Shown: positions 7,754 to 14,626 of the stretch, in pieces
Layout of the letters: every line of letters starts with the position of its first letter
How positions within the stretch are numbered: the first letter of the stretch is position 1
Assembly (NCBI GenBank): GCA_041550515.1
Contig: JBFEOQ010000038.1
Location: forward strand, 1-16,956
Direction of reading: 5' to 3'
Source: PFL35 sp041550515
GTDB taxonomy: Archaea; Thermoplasmatota; E2; DHVEG-1
DNA length: 16,956 nucleotides
The notes under the pieces: generated by a model
Databases searched by the model: none
What the model was told of the DNA's origin: nothing
What the model saw: only the letters and a program-made list of their open reading frames with translations
Position numbers and translations under genes: made by a program

Positions 7754-8329
7754 TTAATAATTTAATAATTTTTCAGGTTGAGAAATTAGATAATAACTAA
7801 CTATATATGTCCAGATCAGAATTGGATATACAATCATACGTTCCATACCCCCTGGACCTAACCATAAGTATTGATCTGTTATGAAGAGAACTAATGCAGA
7901 TAATGCTATTACTCCTAATATTATATTTATTAGTTTGAAGCGTATTTTTAATAATTTATATGAAAAAATTGCTGCAAATCCACCAAATAAGAAAATTATT
8001 ATTGCAGCGATACTGTGAATTGGTTGGACATCATCTGTAAAAATTCCTACACCCATACATCCTATACCAATTAAGATTAACATAACATTAAAAAACTTGT
8101 TTTTTAAAACCTTATATAAAAAATATGTTCCAAATATTATAAATAATCCTAAAAGAAAAATAGATACATTAAATATTATTGCAGATGGTCCGATTCCTAA
8201 ATCACTTATATAATTTTGTGATATGTTGTAACCTGGGTAATATACTTCTGCAATGGTTACTCCAAAAATAAGCTGAGTTATACCAATGAAAAAAATGATA
8301 CCTGCTGTTTTTGCATTTGAATATATCAT
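7754..8329 (-). CDS. DUF998 family integral membrane protein (191 aa)
   Basis: The length and the pattern of six hydrophobic helices fit DUF998. Family-typical features are the first helix followed by YYPGYNISQNYISDLGIGPSAIIFN, where the N-Y-I-S-D-L-G motif is diagnostic, then GIFTDDVQPIHSIAAIIIFLFGGFAAI and the closing LGPGGMERMIVYPILIW. The function of the family is unknown; a membrane-bound role only can be stated. There is no SD before the ATG. Instead TTTATAAA (8352-8359) lies 23-30 bases upstream, the spacing for a leaderless transcript. It lies downstream (on the minus strand) of nothing in its operon and precedes the peptidase gene by about 100 bases, which has its own promoter. Confidence 0.88.
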   Translation of the reverse strand: MIYSNAKTAGIIFFIGITQLIFGVTIAEVYYPGYNISQNYISDLGIGPSAIIFNVSIFLLGLFIIFGTYFLYKVLKNKFFNVMLILIGIGCMGVGIFTDDVQPIHSIAAIIIFLFGGFAAIFSYKLLKIRFKLINIILGVIALSALVLFITDQYLWLGPGGMERMIVYPILIWTYIVSYYLISQPEKLLNY

Positions 8330-8351
8330 CTTATATGTTATTTTTTTAAAA

Positions 8352-8359
8352 TTTATAAA
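8352..8359 (-). promoter_or_regulatory. TATA box for DUF998 gene, leaderless spacing
   Basis: TTTATAAA is centred about 26 bases before the ATG at 8329, and no SD is present, so transcription probably starts at or next to the ATG. Confidence 0.5.
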
Positions 8360-8460
8360 GATTTATCTATATTAGACTAAGATTTATTAATAATTTAAAA
8401 AAATACGAGTGTTTATACTGATTAATTTTTAACTCTTTGTTGTTTTTTAGCATAAATTTC

Positions 8461-8478
8461 TTAATTTTGTTACATATA
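8461..8478 (+). promoter_or_regulatory. Upstream element shared with the gene at 3723 (copy 2)
   Basis: This is identical over 18 bases to 3645-3662, again with 12 bases to the TTTAA core of the TATA box (8491). Confidence 0.4.
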
Positions 8479-8484
8479 ATCTAC

Positions 8485-8532
8485 AAAAGATTTAAATCAG
8501 TATACCATATATAATAATATCCAGAATATTAT
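8485..8532 (+). promoter_or_regulatory. BRE/TATA box and downstream dyad for the gene at 8556
   Basis: AAAAGATTTAAAT (8485-8497) is the TATA/BRE box, about 59 bases before the ATG. Near the expected transcription start lies the perfect dyad ATAATAT-CCAGA-ATATTAT (8514-8532), which could be an operator or an mRNA 5' hairpin, although its arms are only A and T. The SD is a run of seven G (8537-8543). Confidence 0.4.
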
Positions 8533-8555
8533 AACTGGGGGGGTAAGAAAAAAAA

Positions 8556-9143
8556 ATGAATAAGAAAATTACAGTAATTGTAGTGCTGTTAAGTTTTGTT
8601 ATTCTAAGTTGTAACTCTGGAATTGCTATAAATATTAAAAATAACAATAATGAATTATCAGAAGAATATATTTCAGATGTTAAAACCTATGATACTAATA
8701 TTGATTTTAATAATTCATATGTTTTTCAAGCTTATGGACCATTACGTAAAATAACAAATATTAATTTTATCGATGGATCACCTGATATAATTTCTAAATT
8801 CAATAACTTCTTGACAAGAAGATTATTTTATCCTATAATACCATATATTTTAGTAACTAATTTAACCTTTACAATATCATTTGATGAACCAGTAGAAAAT
8901 AGATATGAATATAGGTATTGGTATGCAACATCATATACAAAAATAAATATCTCTGAAGAAGAAATAAATATGACAATTAATATGCCACATAACCGTGTTG
9001 TATATAATTTCACAGGAATTATATATTTCCAAAGACCAAAAATATTAAAACTATCCGCTGTTGGACCTAAATTATTCATACCCTATAGATTTTGTATAAT
9101 TGGATATTGTGAATATGTTGAATCAAATATTGATATCATCTAA
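8556..9143 (+). CDS. Secreted protein of unknown function (195 aa)
   Basis: The ATG is 12 bases after a run of seven G. Residues 1-24 are a signal peptide; ILSC (Cys19) weakly resembles a lipobox, so lipid anchoring is possible, but cleavage after SGIA is equally good. The mature part is Asn- and Tyr-rich, with a hydrophobic segment (RRLFYPIIPYILVTNLTFTISF, split here as residues about 90-111), alternating strands and NMTINMPHNRVVYNFTGIIYF. It ends with two cysteines (FCIIGYCEYVE). This looks like one beta-sandwich. No catalytic motif or named family is recognised. Its stop overlaps a terminator hairpin, so it is a single-gene unit. Confidence 0.7.
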   Translation: MNKKITVIVVLLSFVILSCNSGIAINIKNNNNELSEEYISDVKTYDTNIDFNNSYVFQAYGPLRKITNINFIDGSPDIISKFNNFLTRRLFYPIIPYILVTNLTFTISFDEPVENRYEYRYWYATSYTKINISEEEINMTINMPHNRVVYNFTGIIYFQRPKILKLSAVGPKLFIPYRFCIIGYCEYVESNIDII

Positions 9144-9167
9144 ACTAAAAATTTTTTTTTAGTTTAG
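9140..9167 (+). terminator. 12-bp stem terminator hairpin
   Basis: CTAAACTAAAAA (9140-9151) pairs perfectly with TTTTTAGTTTAG (9156-9167) around a TTTT loop. The stem begins on the last coding base and includes the TAA stop. The continuous run of nine T gives the archaeal T-tract as well. Confidence 0.6.
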
Positions 9168-9184
9168 TTGAATATATTATTAAT

Positions 9185-9195
9185 AAAATTTAAAT
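9185..9195 (+). promoter_or_regulatory. BRE/TATA box for the gene at 9239
   Basis: AAAATTTAAAT lies 44 bases before the ATG at 9239. The only SD candidate is the weak AAGGA about 12 bases before the start. Confidence 0.45.
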
Positions 9196-9238
9196 CTTTA
9201 AAATCTATATATTTTTTACATTTAAGGATAAGAATATA

Positions 9239-10006
9239 ATGAATGAAATAAGTATAAAAAAAATAGTTGTATTAACAATAATATTATTATTTTTAACAAT
9301 AAATATCCCAATGGTTAACTCAGGAATTTTTAATAAAAAACAAATTAATAATAATTTAATTAACAACCTAGAAACTGTTGATATAACAATCTGTTATCCT
9401 TATCAAAATAAAATATGTATCGAAAAAAAAGAACTATCAATTAATGAAGCAAATAAGCTAAAACAAGATTTAGAACAAACATATAACACCTCTAACTCTT
9501 TAAAAAATATTTTTGAAAAACAATTATATATCTTAAAAACAAAAAATATTATTCCATCAGATCTTACACTTGAAACAATTCTAAAAAATAAATATATATA
9601 TCTTAATAGTGAATCTAATATTAATATCTCATTTAATTTTACAATAAATCTTTTTACATTTGGATTAGTTAACTTAGTTTCTTTTCTTGGTTTTAAAAAT
9701 TTTAGTTATTCAAACTCGTTTAATTCTTTTCCCCGTATTCCTGCGTTAAGGCTTGATTTATATCTTAAAAGTAAAGGATCAATAAGATATCTTATTTGGT
9801 CACTTTTTGCTTATAGTTTAGTAACAGAGTTTAACATATCAACTTTTAAATTTAATACAAAATTAATCCCAAAAAATCTTACAATTTCTTCAGCAAAGGT
9901 TGCAAGATTTTTTATTTTCGAAGGAATTATAATAGAATTTAACAGTAAATTAATTGGACCTTTGTTATTTGCATTAGGCTATTCCTTATTTTACTTATTT
10001 ACATAA
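9239..10006 (+). CDS. Exported protein of unknown function with hydrophobic C-terminus (255 aa)
   Basis: Residues 1-28 are a signal peptide or anchor (VVLTIILLFLTINIPMVNSG). Residues about 30-125 are polar and rich in Asn and Lys, with a helical stretch (ELSINEANKLKQDLEQTYN). Residues about 128-255 are hydrophobic beta-strand-like segments broken by Ser/Asn turns (FNFTINLFTFGLVNLVSFLGF, RLDLYLKSKGSIRYLIWSLFAYSLV, GPLLFALGYSLFYLF). They could be membrane-associated strands or a buried sandwich. I recognise no family. The extreme use of AT codons matches the gene at 8556 next to it, and both may be fast-evolving surface proteins. Confidence 0.7.
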   Translation: MNEISIKKIVVLTIILLFLTINIPMVNSGIFNKKQINNNLINNLETVDITICYPYQNKICIEKKELSINEANKLKQDLEQTYNTSNSLKNIFEKQLYILKTKNIIPSDLTLETILKNKYIYLNSESNINISFNFTINLFTFGLVNLVSFLGFKNFSYSNSFNSFPRIPALRLDLYLKSKGSIRYLIWSLFAYSLVTEFNISTFKFNTKLIPKNLTISSAKVARFFIFEGIIIEFNSKLIGPLLFALGYSLFYLFT

Positions 10007-10036
10007 TGAAACAATATTATATATAAAGTATATTAC

Positions 10037-10049
10037 AAAAAATTTAAAT
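10037..10049 (+). promoter_or_regulatory. BRE/TATA box for the gene at 10113
   Basis: AAAAAATTTAAAT lies 64 bases before the ATG at 10113; GGGAAGGT (about 10098-10105) is the SD. Confidence 0.45.
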
Positions 10050-10112
10050 TAACATTATTAATATATTATTTTAATAAAAGAATTACTTTTAATTCGTGGG
10101 AAGGTAAAAAAA

Positions 10113-11027
10113 ATGAAAAATGTAAGAAATATTTGTATAGAAGCATGTGTTTTACTAACAATATTAATAATGGTTTTATCAACTGTTATTGTACCAGCAA
10201 GTACAGTAAGTAATTCAAAACTTGTAATACTTTTAGAAGAGAATTTTGAAGATGGTATAATGCCTCCAACTGGATGGACTGTCACTGGTGATGAATTAAG
10301 TATTTCCGAAGATGCTGCTTATGGTAACTATTCAGCTAAATTCTCTGATCCAACACAATCAAAAACTGTTGAGTTGATTTCACAAGATTTACAATTTGAA
10401 GAAGTACAATTAGTAAATATTAGCTTTTGGTTTAAAAATCCTGGAGGATTAGATAATTTATCAGTATATGTTTCATGGGGTGGTCCATGGTACCTATTAG
10501 GTAATTCATTTACTGAACCTGTTGAAGAGTATACCAAAGTTAATTTTATTAATGAAGTCATATTTGGACTTTTAAAAATTAAATTCACTTTTGTTGGTGG
10601 CGGAGGAGATGGTATTTATCTTGATTACATTAAAGTTAGTGATAAACCTTCAAATTATCCACCATTAGCACCAACTATAACAGGTAGAGATAACGGAAAA
10701 CCAGGTAACGAATATGAATATAAATTTATAACAACTGATCCTGAAGGAGATAAAATTACATATCGTATCAATTGGGGAGATGGTACAGAAGAAATTGATA
10801 TAGGTCGATTCCCATCAGGATTTCAAGTAGCAGCTAACCATGTATATTCTACAAAAGGTACTTACATTATTAAAGCAAAAGCAATTGATGAACATGATGA
10901 AATAAGCGATGTGTCAACATTTACTGTTTCTATATCAAAAAGTAAAACAGTTACTAATACTTTATTTCTGCAGAGATTCTTTCTACGTTATCCCATTTTT
11001 GAGAAAATATTAAGCCAAATATTATAA
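10113..11027 (+). CDS. Secreted jelly-roll plus PKD-like protein with shared C-terminal tail (304 aa)
   Basis: The ATG follows GGGAAGGT by about 8 bases. Residues 1-32 are a signal peptide. Residues about 38-177 look like a MAM/choice-of-anchor type jelly roll, opening LLEENFEDGIMPPTGWTV and closing GGGGDGIYLDYIKVSD, folds usually used for carbohydrate or protein binding. Residues about 184-274 are a PKD-like domain (ITGRDNGKPGNEYEYKF, TDPEGDKITYRINWGDGTEE, GTYIIKAKAIDEHDE) very like that of the phosphoesterase at 4728. The tail SISKSKTVTNTLFLQRFFL plus RYPIFEKILSQIL closes it. It is probably a non-enzymatic surface-binding protein. Confidence 0.85.
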   Translation: MKNVRNICIEACVLLTILIMVLSTVIVPASTVSNSKLVILLEENFEDGIMPPTGWTVTGDELSISEDAAYGNYSAKFSDPTQSKTVELISQDLQFEEVQLVNISFWFKNPGGLDNLSVYVSWGGPWYLLGNSFTEPVEEYTKVNFINEVIFGLLKIKFTFVGGGGDGIYLDYIKVSDKPSNYPPLAPTITGRDNGKPGNEYEYKFITTDPEGDKITYRINWGDGTEEIDIGRFPSGFQVAANHVYSTKGTYIIKAKAIDEHDEISDVSTFTVSISKSKTVTNTLFLQRFFLRYPIFEKILSQIL

Positions 11028-11050
11028 AATAAATATTAAGTTAAATCCCA

Positions 11051-11064
11051 TTTTTTTCTTTTTT
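11051..11064 (+). terminator. T-rich terminator after the jelly-roll/PKD gene
   Basis: Seven T, then C, then six T begin 24 bases after the stop at 11027, an archaeal-type T tract. Confidence 0.5.
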
Positions 11065-11086
11065 AATAAAGTAATTTAAAGGATAA

Positions 11087-11338
11087 TCGAAGTTATATTA
11101 TAATTTTGTTAATATTAATAAAAATATTTTTGTTTTGATAATATATTCATTTTTTGAAAATGGTATAGGTCCACCTCCACAAGAAACAAATATTATTGTG
11201 GATAATTCAAATACAATTACAGCTGAAAATACAGTAAAATCGACTGGACCATCAAAAATAAGATATTGGGATATACGTGTTACTAATACTGATAGCAGCA
11301 CAGGTGTTTTAGGAGAAGGTTTTATAATACAACCTTAA
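11087..11338 (+). pseudogene. Probable 5'-degraded gene remnant or small protein with no standard start
   Basis: The frame is open from 11087 to TAA 11336-11338. From about 11156 it is convincingly coding: GIGPPPQETNIIVDNSNTIT, then STGPSKIRYWDIRVTNTDSS and an end GEGFIIQP. It has normal codon choice and less AT than its surroundings. The 5' part offers no ATG or GTG, only a TTG at 11135 with no SD, and no promoter box of the local type, so it looks like the C-terminal end of an exported beta-rich protein whose front is lost. A real small gene with a TTG start cannot be excluded. The family is not recognised. It runs convergent to the subtilase, 66 bases away. Confidence 0.4.
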
Positions 11339-11357
11339 AATTAATAAAAAATTTTTT

Positions 11358-11388
11358 AAAACTATTTATTTTTTATAGTTATAGTTTT
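11358..11388. terminator. Convergent-gene inverted repeat, probable terminator
   Basis: AAAACTAT (11358-11365) is repeated inverted as ATAGTTTT (11381-11388), with a closer inverted copy ATAGTT at 11375-11380 and T runs on both strands. It lies between the ends of the remnant (11338) and the subtilase (11405). Confidence 0.4.
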
Positions 11389-11404
11389 TTATTATTATTT
11401 TAAC

Positions 11405-13252
11405 TTATTTCCTCTTTGTTTTAAAAGAAAAGATTTTTGACATAATTATTTCATCTGGATTCTGAATGTTTGTGGCAACAATCTTGAAATAGTATCTTGT
11501 ACTTGGAGATAGTCCTACAAGGGTCATGATGTGTTTTTTACTTTGTGTTAAATTATTTTGTTGAAGATAGAGATTATCTTTAGAGTAACCATATAATATC
11601 AATCCAGTTGATTCAATATTAGTTTCCCAACTAATTGTTGTATTGTTTTTATATGTTTTAACAGATGGTGGTTTAGAAGGAAAAGTAAGTAAAATCTGGT
11701 TATTAACTGTAATTTGTACAAAATCCGAGGAACCTATGTTATTTGCAGCATCATAGGCTTTTGCTTGTAAAGTGTATTGTCCATTTGATACCATGTTTGT
11801 ATCCCATATACAAGAATAAGGATATGAGGTATCAGTGTTTATTAATGTTGATCCTATATAAAATTCGACTTTTATTACACCCATATCATCTGTTGCTGTT
11901 GCATTTATTGTAATAGTTCCTGAAACAGTTGAATCCTGTGTTGGTGAATTAATTGATACAGTTGGAGGGGTGGTATCATATTGTCCAGATATTAAAATAT
12001 TTAATGCGCCAAGAGCATCAACTCTTCCATAACCATAATAGTCATCTCTTCCTTTTATTCCTAAATCTATTGCTCCATTAATTAGTGCTTGTTCTACTTC
12101 TAGAGCTGTTGCATCAGGTTTTACTGAGTAAAGATATGTTGCTACTGAAGCTGCCAGGGGAGATGAAATTGAAGTTCCAGATTTTGAATCATATCCATCA
12201 ATTCCACTGGTGGTATAAACTAAGACACCTGGAGCTACTAGGTCGATTATAGATCCATAATTAGAAAAGCTTGCTTTTTTATCATGCTTATCAGTTGCTC
12301 CAACAACAATGATATATGGATAATTTACAGATGAAATATAACTATTTTGATTTCCTGCGGATACAAAAAGTAAACCATTTGTTTTTTCACGTAAATATTG
12401 ACCCGCTGAATTAACTGCTGATATATATCCTACTCCGTAACTAACACTTACAACTTTTGCTCCATGATCAGCTGCATATATAATCGCGTTACATATGGAT
12501 GTTAATGAAGCACTTCCATCTGGGCTGTTACTAACTCGTATAGGTATTATTTCTGTTGACCAGCAAGAAGATGGGATACCAATTTCATTATTAGTCTTTG
12601 CACCAATACAACCTGATGTTTCAGTTCCATGGGGGCATACAGGATCAATATCTGAGGATCCATCCACTGCATTGTATGCTAGATCTAAAATTAAATTTGG
12701 TGCTAGATCAGGGTGAGAAACATCAACACCTGTATCAGGATTTGATACTCTAACAGTGTTACCTCCTATAGAGATATCCCATGCTTGAGGTAGACTCATA
12801 GTACTATAAGGATATTTACTACCATCTCTTAAAGGATCATTTGAAAATAGCTCAGGTTGAAAAATCTGATCAGACTCAGCAAACTCGATATTTATATTGT
12901 TTTGCAAAGAGGTAAGAACTTTTTGTTTATTATATTCAGGAACCTTATAAACTAAAATATCAATTTTTGAAATTTCTGAATCGTAAGTTAAATCATATAA
13001 TTTTGCTATATTGAGTCTATCTATTTTGGTAACTTGTGTTTTGAACTTTACTAAAATTATATCTTCAGCTAAACCCATTTGATTATCAATAGATTGATCA
13101 TTTGATGGTATCGCAGATATTGGGTTTCCTATGGTGCAAACAAGTAAAAACATAAGTATTAAAATAATTCTTACTATAGATCTTTTTTTATTCGTTTTTT
13201 TTGCTAAGTAATTACTCTTTTTTCTTTTATAAATTAATTTATCCTTCATCAT
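11405..13252 (-). CDS. Secreted subtilisin-like serine protease (S8) with Ig-like and fibronectin III domains (615 aa)
   Basis: GGAGGGG precedes two adjacent ATG codons; the second (13249) has the better spacing. A long Lys/Arg-rich n-region (1-28) leads into the hydrophobic core and cleavage near PISA, about residue 47. Residues about 60-135 are an inhibitor-like propeptide (ILVKF, EFAESDQIFQPE). The catalytic domain spans about 150-420 with the full triad: D173 (DTGVD), H208 (PHGTETSG), S361 (SGTSISSP) and oxyanion N301 (SAGN). Four cysteines (206, 215, 230, 254) cluster around the active His, suggesting disulfides. Residues about 429-517 are an Ig-like domain (PPTVSINSP, DDMGVIKVEFYIG) and about 527-613 a fibronectin III domain (PPSVKTYKNNTTISWETN, GLSPSTRYYFKIVATN). 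It should degrade external proteins or process surface proteins. No shared tail is present. Confidence 0.95.
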   Translation of the reverse strand: MMKDKLIYKRKKSNYLAKKTNKKRSIVRIILILMFLLVCTIGNPISAIPSNDQSIDNQMGLAEDIILVKFKTQVTKIDRLNIAKLYDLTYDSEISKIDILVYKVPEYNKQKVLTSLQNNINIEFAESDQIFQPELFSNDPLRDGSKYPYSTMSLPQAWDISIGGNTVRVSNPDTGVDVSHPDLAPNLILDLAYNAVDGSSDIDPVCPHGTETSGCIGAKTNNEIGIPSSCWSTEIIPIRVSNSPDGSASLTSICNAIIYAADHGAKVVSVSYGVGYISAVNSAGQYLREKTNGLLFVSAGNQNSYISSVNYPYIIVVGATDKHDKKASFSNYGSIIDLVAPGVLVYTTSGIDGYDSKSGTSISSPLAASVATYLYSVKPDATALEVEQALINGAIDLGIKGRDDYYGYGRVDALGALNILISGQYDTTPPTVSINSPTQDSTVSGTITINATATDDMGVIKVEFYIGSTLINTDTSYPYSCIWDTNMVSNGQYTLQAKAYDAANNIGSSDFVQITVNNQILLTFPSKPPSVKTYKNNTTISWETNIESTGLILYGYSKDNLYLQQNNLTQSKKHIMTLVGLSPSTRYYFKIVATNIQNPDEIIMSKIFSFKTKRK

Positions 13253-13290
13253 GTTCCCCTCCAGATTTTTTTATTAATTTTAGATATAAG

Positions 13291-13300
13291 ATTTTAAATT
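13291..13300 (-). promoter_or_regulatory. TATA-like box for the subtilase gene
   Basis: The minus strand reads AATTTAAAAT about 39-48 bases before the ATG at 13252. A second similar box, AAATTTAAG, lies just upstream of it. Confidence 0.4.
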
Positions 13301-13310
13301 CTTAAATTTC

Positions 13311-13555
13311 TAGGTTGTTTTTCTTAAATATCTTTCCCATACTAAATTTTCTTAACCAATATTTATAAAAGTTTCTTGTTAAATTGTCATAAAATAATTA
13401 CGACAAAAAAAATGATATTAAAATTTTTTTAAAAAAACACTTAAAGATTAGATTTTTAATATATAGATCAATCTTGATACAAATGTTTTGAAATAAAAAG
13501 ATATGACTAATCGTTATATCGCATTATTTTATTTTTTGGATTAAAGATAAATGAT
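13311..13555. other. Intergenic region, nothing further seen
   Basis: This is AT-rich DNA between the subtilase promoter and the end of the DUF2188 gene. I see no ORF with an SD, no RNA gene and no repeat beyond A and T runs. Confidence 0.5.
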
Positions 13556-13563
13556 AAAAAAAA
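13556..13563 (-). terminator. T8 tract after the DUF2188 gene
   Basis: On the minus strand eight T follow the TAA at 13567-13565 after one base, ending the two-gene operon that begins beyond the window edge. Confidence 0.5.
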
Positions 13564-13564
13564 T

Positions 13565-14626
13565 TTATTTTTTAGGTTTATAACTTTCTCTAAAAGCACC
13601 ACTTGTAGATTGGACTAATACAGTTGCATTACGTTTTTTTGCAAGTATCTTTGCTGCTTTAATAGCATTTTGTTGTGTTCTATGATGACTATAAATTTTA
13701 CCATGAGTTCTAACTGCCCAGTCACCTTTTACTTGTCCTGGTTGAGGTTTATTTACTACATATATTACATTTGCTGATTTTTTACTAATTATTTGTTTTT
13801 TTGATTTATTGTTTTGATTTTTATTTATTTTAACTATCTTTTTTAGATAAGGTAGTTTAGTTTTAGAGTTAACACCAAGTTCATAGCCCTCAGGTTTGGC
13901 TGAAGGTTTTCCACTTTTAGGTTTACCTGGACTGAAGAAAAATATGTCAATTTCTTTGCCTACGTTTTTAAGTTTTACTTTTAGGGTATATAGAGTATAT
14001 CTATCATATTTGAATATCTTAGGTTTTTTTACTTTACCAATTTTTTGAAGATATGGCATTTTTGTATAGGGATTAACTCCTACTTCATAACCTTCTGGCA
14101 TAGCACATGGAATTCCACTTTTTGGTGTATGTAAACAGAAATAAAAAATATCTATTAGTCTACCTGTATTTTTTAGTTTAACTTGTCGAGTATATAATGT
14201 ATATGGACCATAAGTAAAAACATTGATTTTTTCAAAGTATTTTTTTACATATGAACTAAGAAGATAAATAATTATAATTACATAGATTACGACGAATAAT
14301 ATGTTTTCATATATCCTGTTTCCAATGATTATTGCCCATATTGGCCATATACTCGCCCATATGTTATATATTATAGTGAATTTTCTAGTCCAGTTTTCTC
14401 GTAGTATAAAACCAGTGGTTATTTTATATAGACAAAATACTACTATTGCAAATAAGAATATTGTTACAAATAGATAAGGAAGGTTTCCTAGTGAATCTAA
14501 GTTGTAACCATGAAATGGGTATAATCCATTAAATAGATAATCAAAGAAAAAATAATATATTTCAAAAATTAAGAATAAAATTAAAAATATGCTTATTCCC
14601 ATTGGCATATTTTTATCTTTATACAT
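13565..14626 (-). CDS. Four-helix membrane protein with two internal repeats and C-terminal DUF2188 (353 aa)
   Basis: Its ATG overlaps the stop of the upstream surface-protein gene by 8 bases (ATGTATAA), and its SD (AGGAGGT) lies inside the last codons of that gene, so translation is coupled. Hydrophobic helices lie at about 10-30, 49-69, 83-101 and 108-127; the C-terminal 225 residues are very basic and probably cytoplasmic. Two copies of a 60-residue unit follow at about 138-197 and 207-265, each with YTLYT, KVKLKN, IDIF, PKSG, PEGYE-GVN and PYL-KI. Residues about 285-350 are DUF2188 (VVNKPQPGQVKGDWAVRTHG, then a helix AIKAAKILAKKRNATVLV, then SGAFRESY). The functions of DUF2188 and the repeat are unknown; a link to the coupled surface protein is inferred. 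Confidence 0.85.
   Translation of the reverse strand: MYKDKNMPMGISIFLILFLIFEIYYFFFDYLFNGLYPFHGYNLDSLGNLPYLFVTIFLFAIVVFCLYKITTGFILRENWTRKFTIIYNIWASIWPIWAIIIGNRIYENILFVVIYVIIIIYLLSSYVKKYFEKINVFTYGPYTLYTRQVKLKNTGRLIDIFYFCLHTPKSGIPCAMPEGYEVGVNPYTKMPYLQKIGKVKKPKIFKYDRYTLYTLKVKLKNVGKEIDIFFFSPGKPKSGKPSAKPEGYELGVNSKTKLPYLKKIVKINKNQNNKSKKQIISKKSANVIYVVNKPQPGQVKGDWAVRTHGKIYSHHRTQQNAIKAAKILAKKRNATVLVQSTSGAFRESYKPKK
13832..14215 (-). repeat. Two tandem copies of a 60-residue YTLYT-PKSG-PEGYE domain within the DUF2188 protein
   Basis: Copy 1 is encoded at about 14215-14027 and copy 2 at about 14008-13832. They match at protein level over most of their length (YTLYT, VKLKN-G, IDIF, PKSG-P, PEGYE-GVN, T-PYL-KI) but are diverged in DNA, so the duplication is old. 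I recall the unit from other archaeal small proteins but have no name for it. Confidence 0.75.

Noticed and set aside
12495..12716. Plus-strand ORF opposite the subtilase catalytic domain
   Set aside because: It is antisense to residues around the catalytic His, with no start signal.
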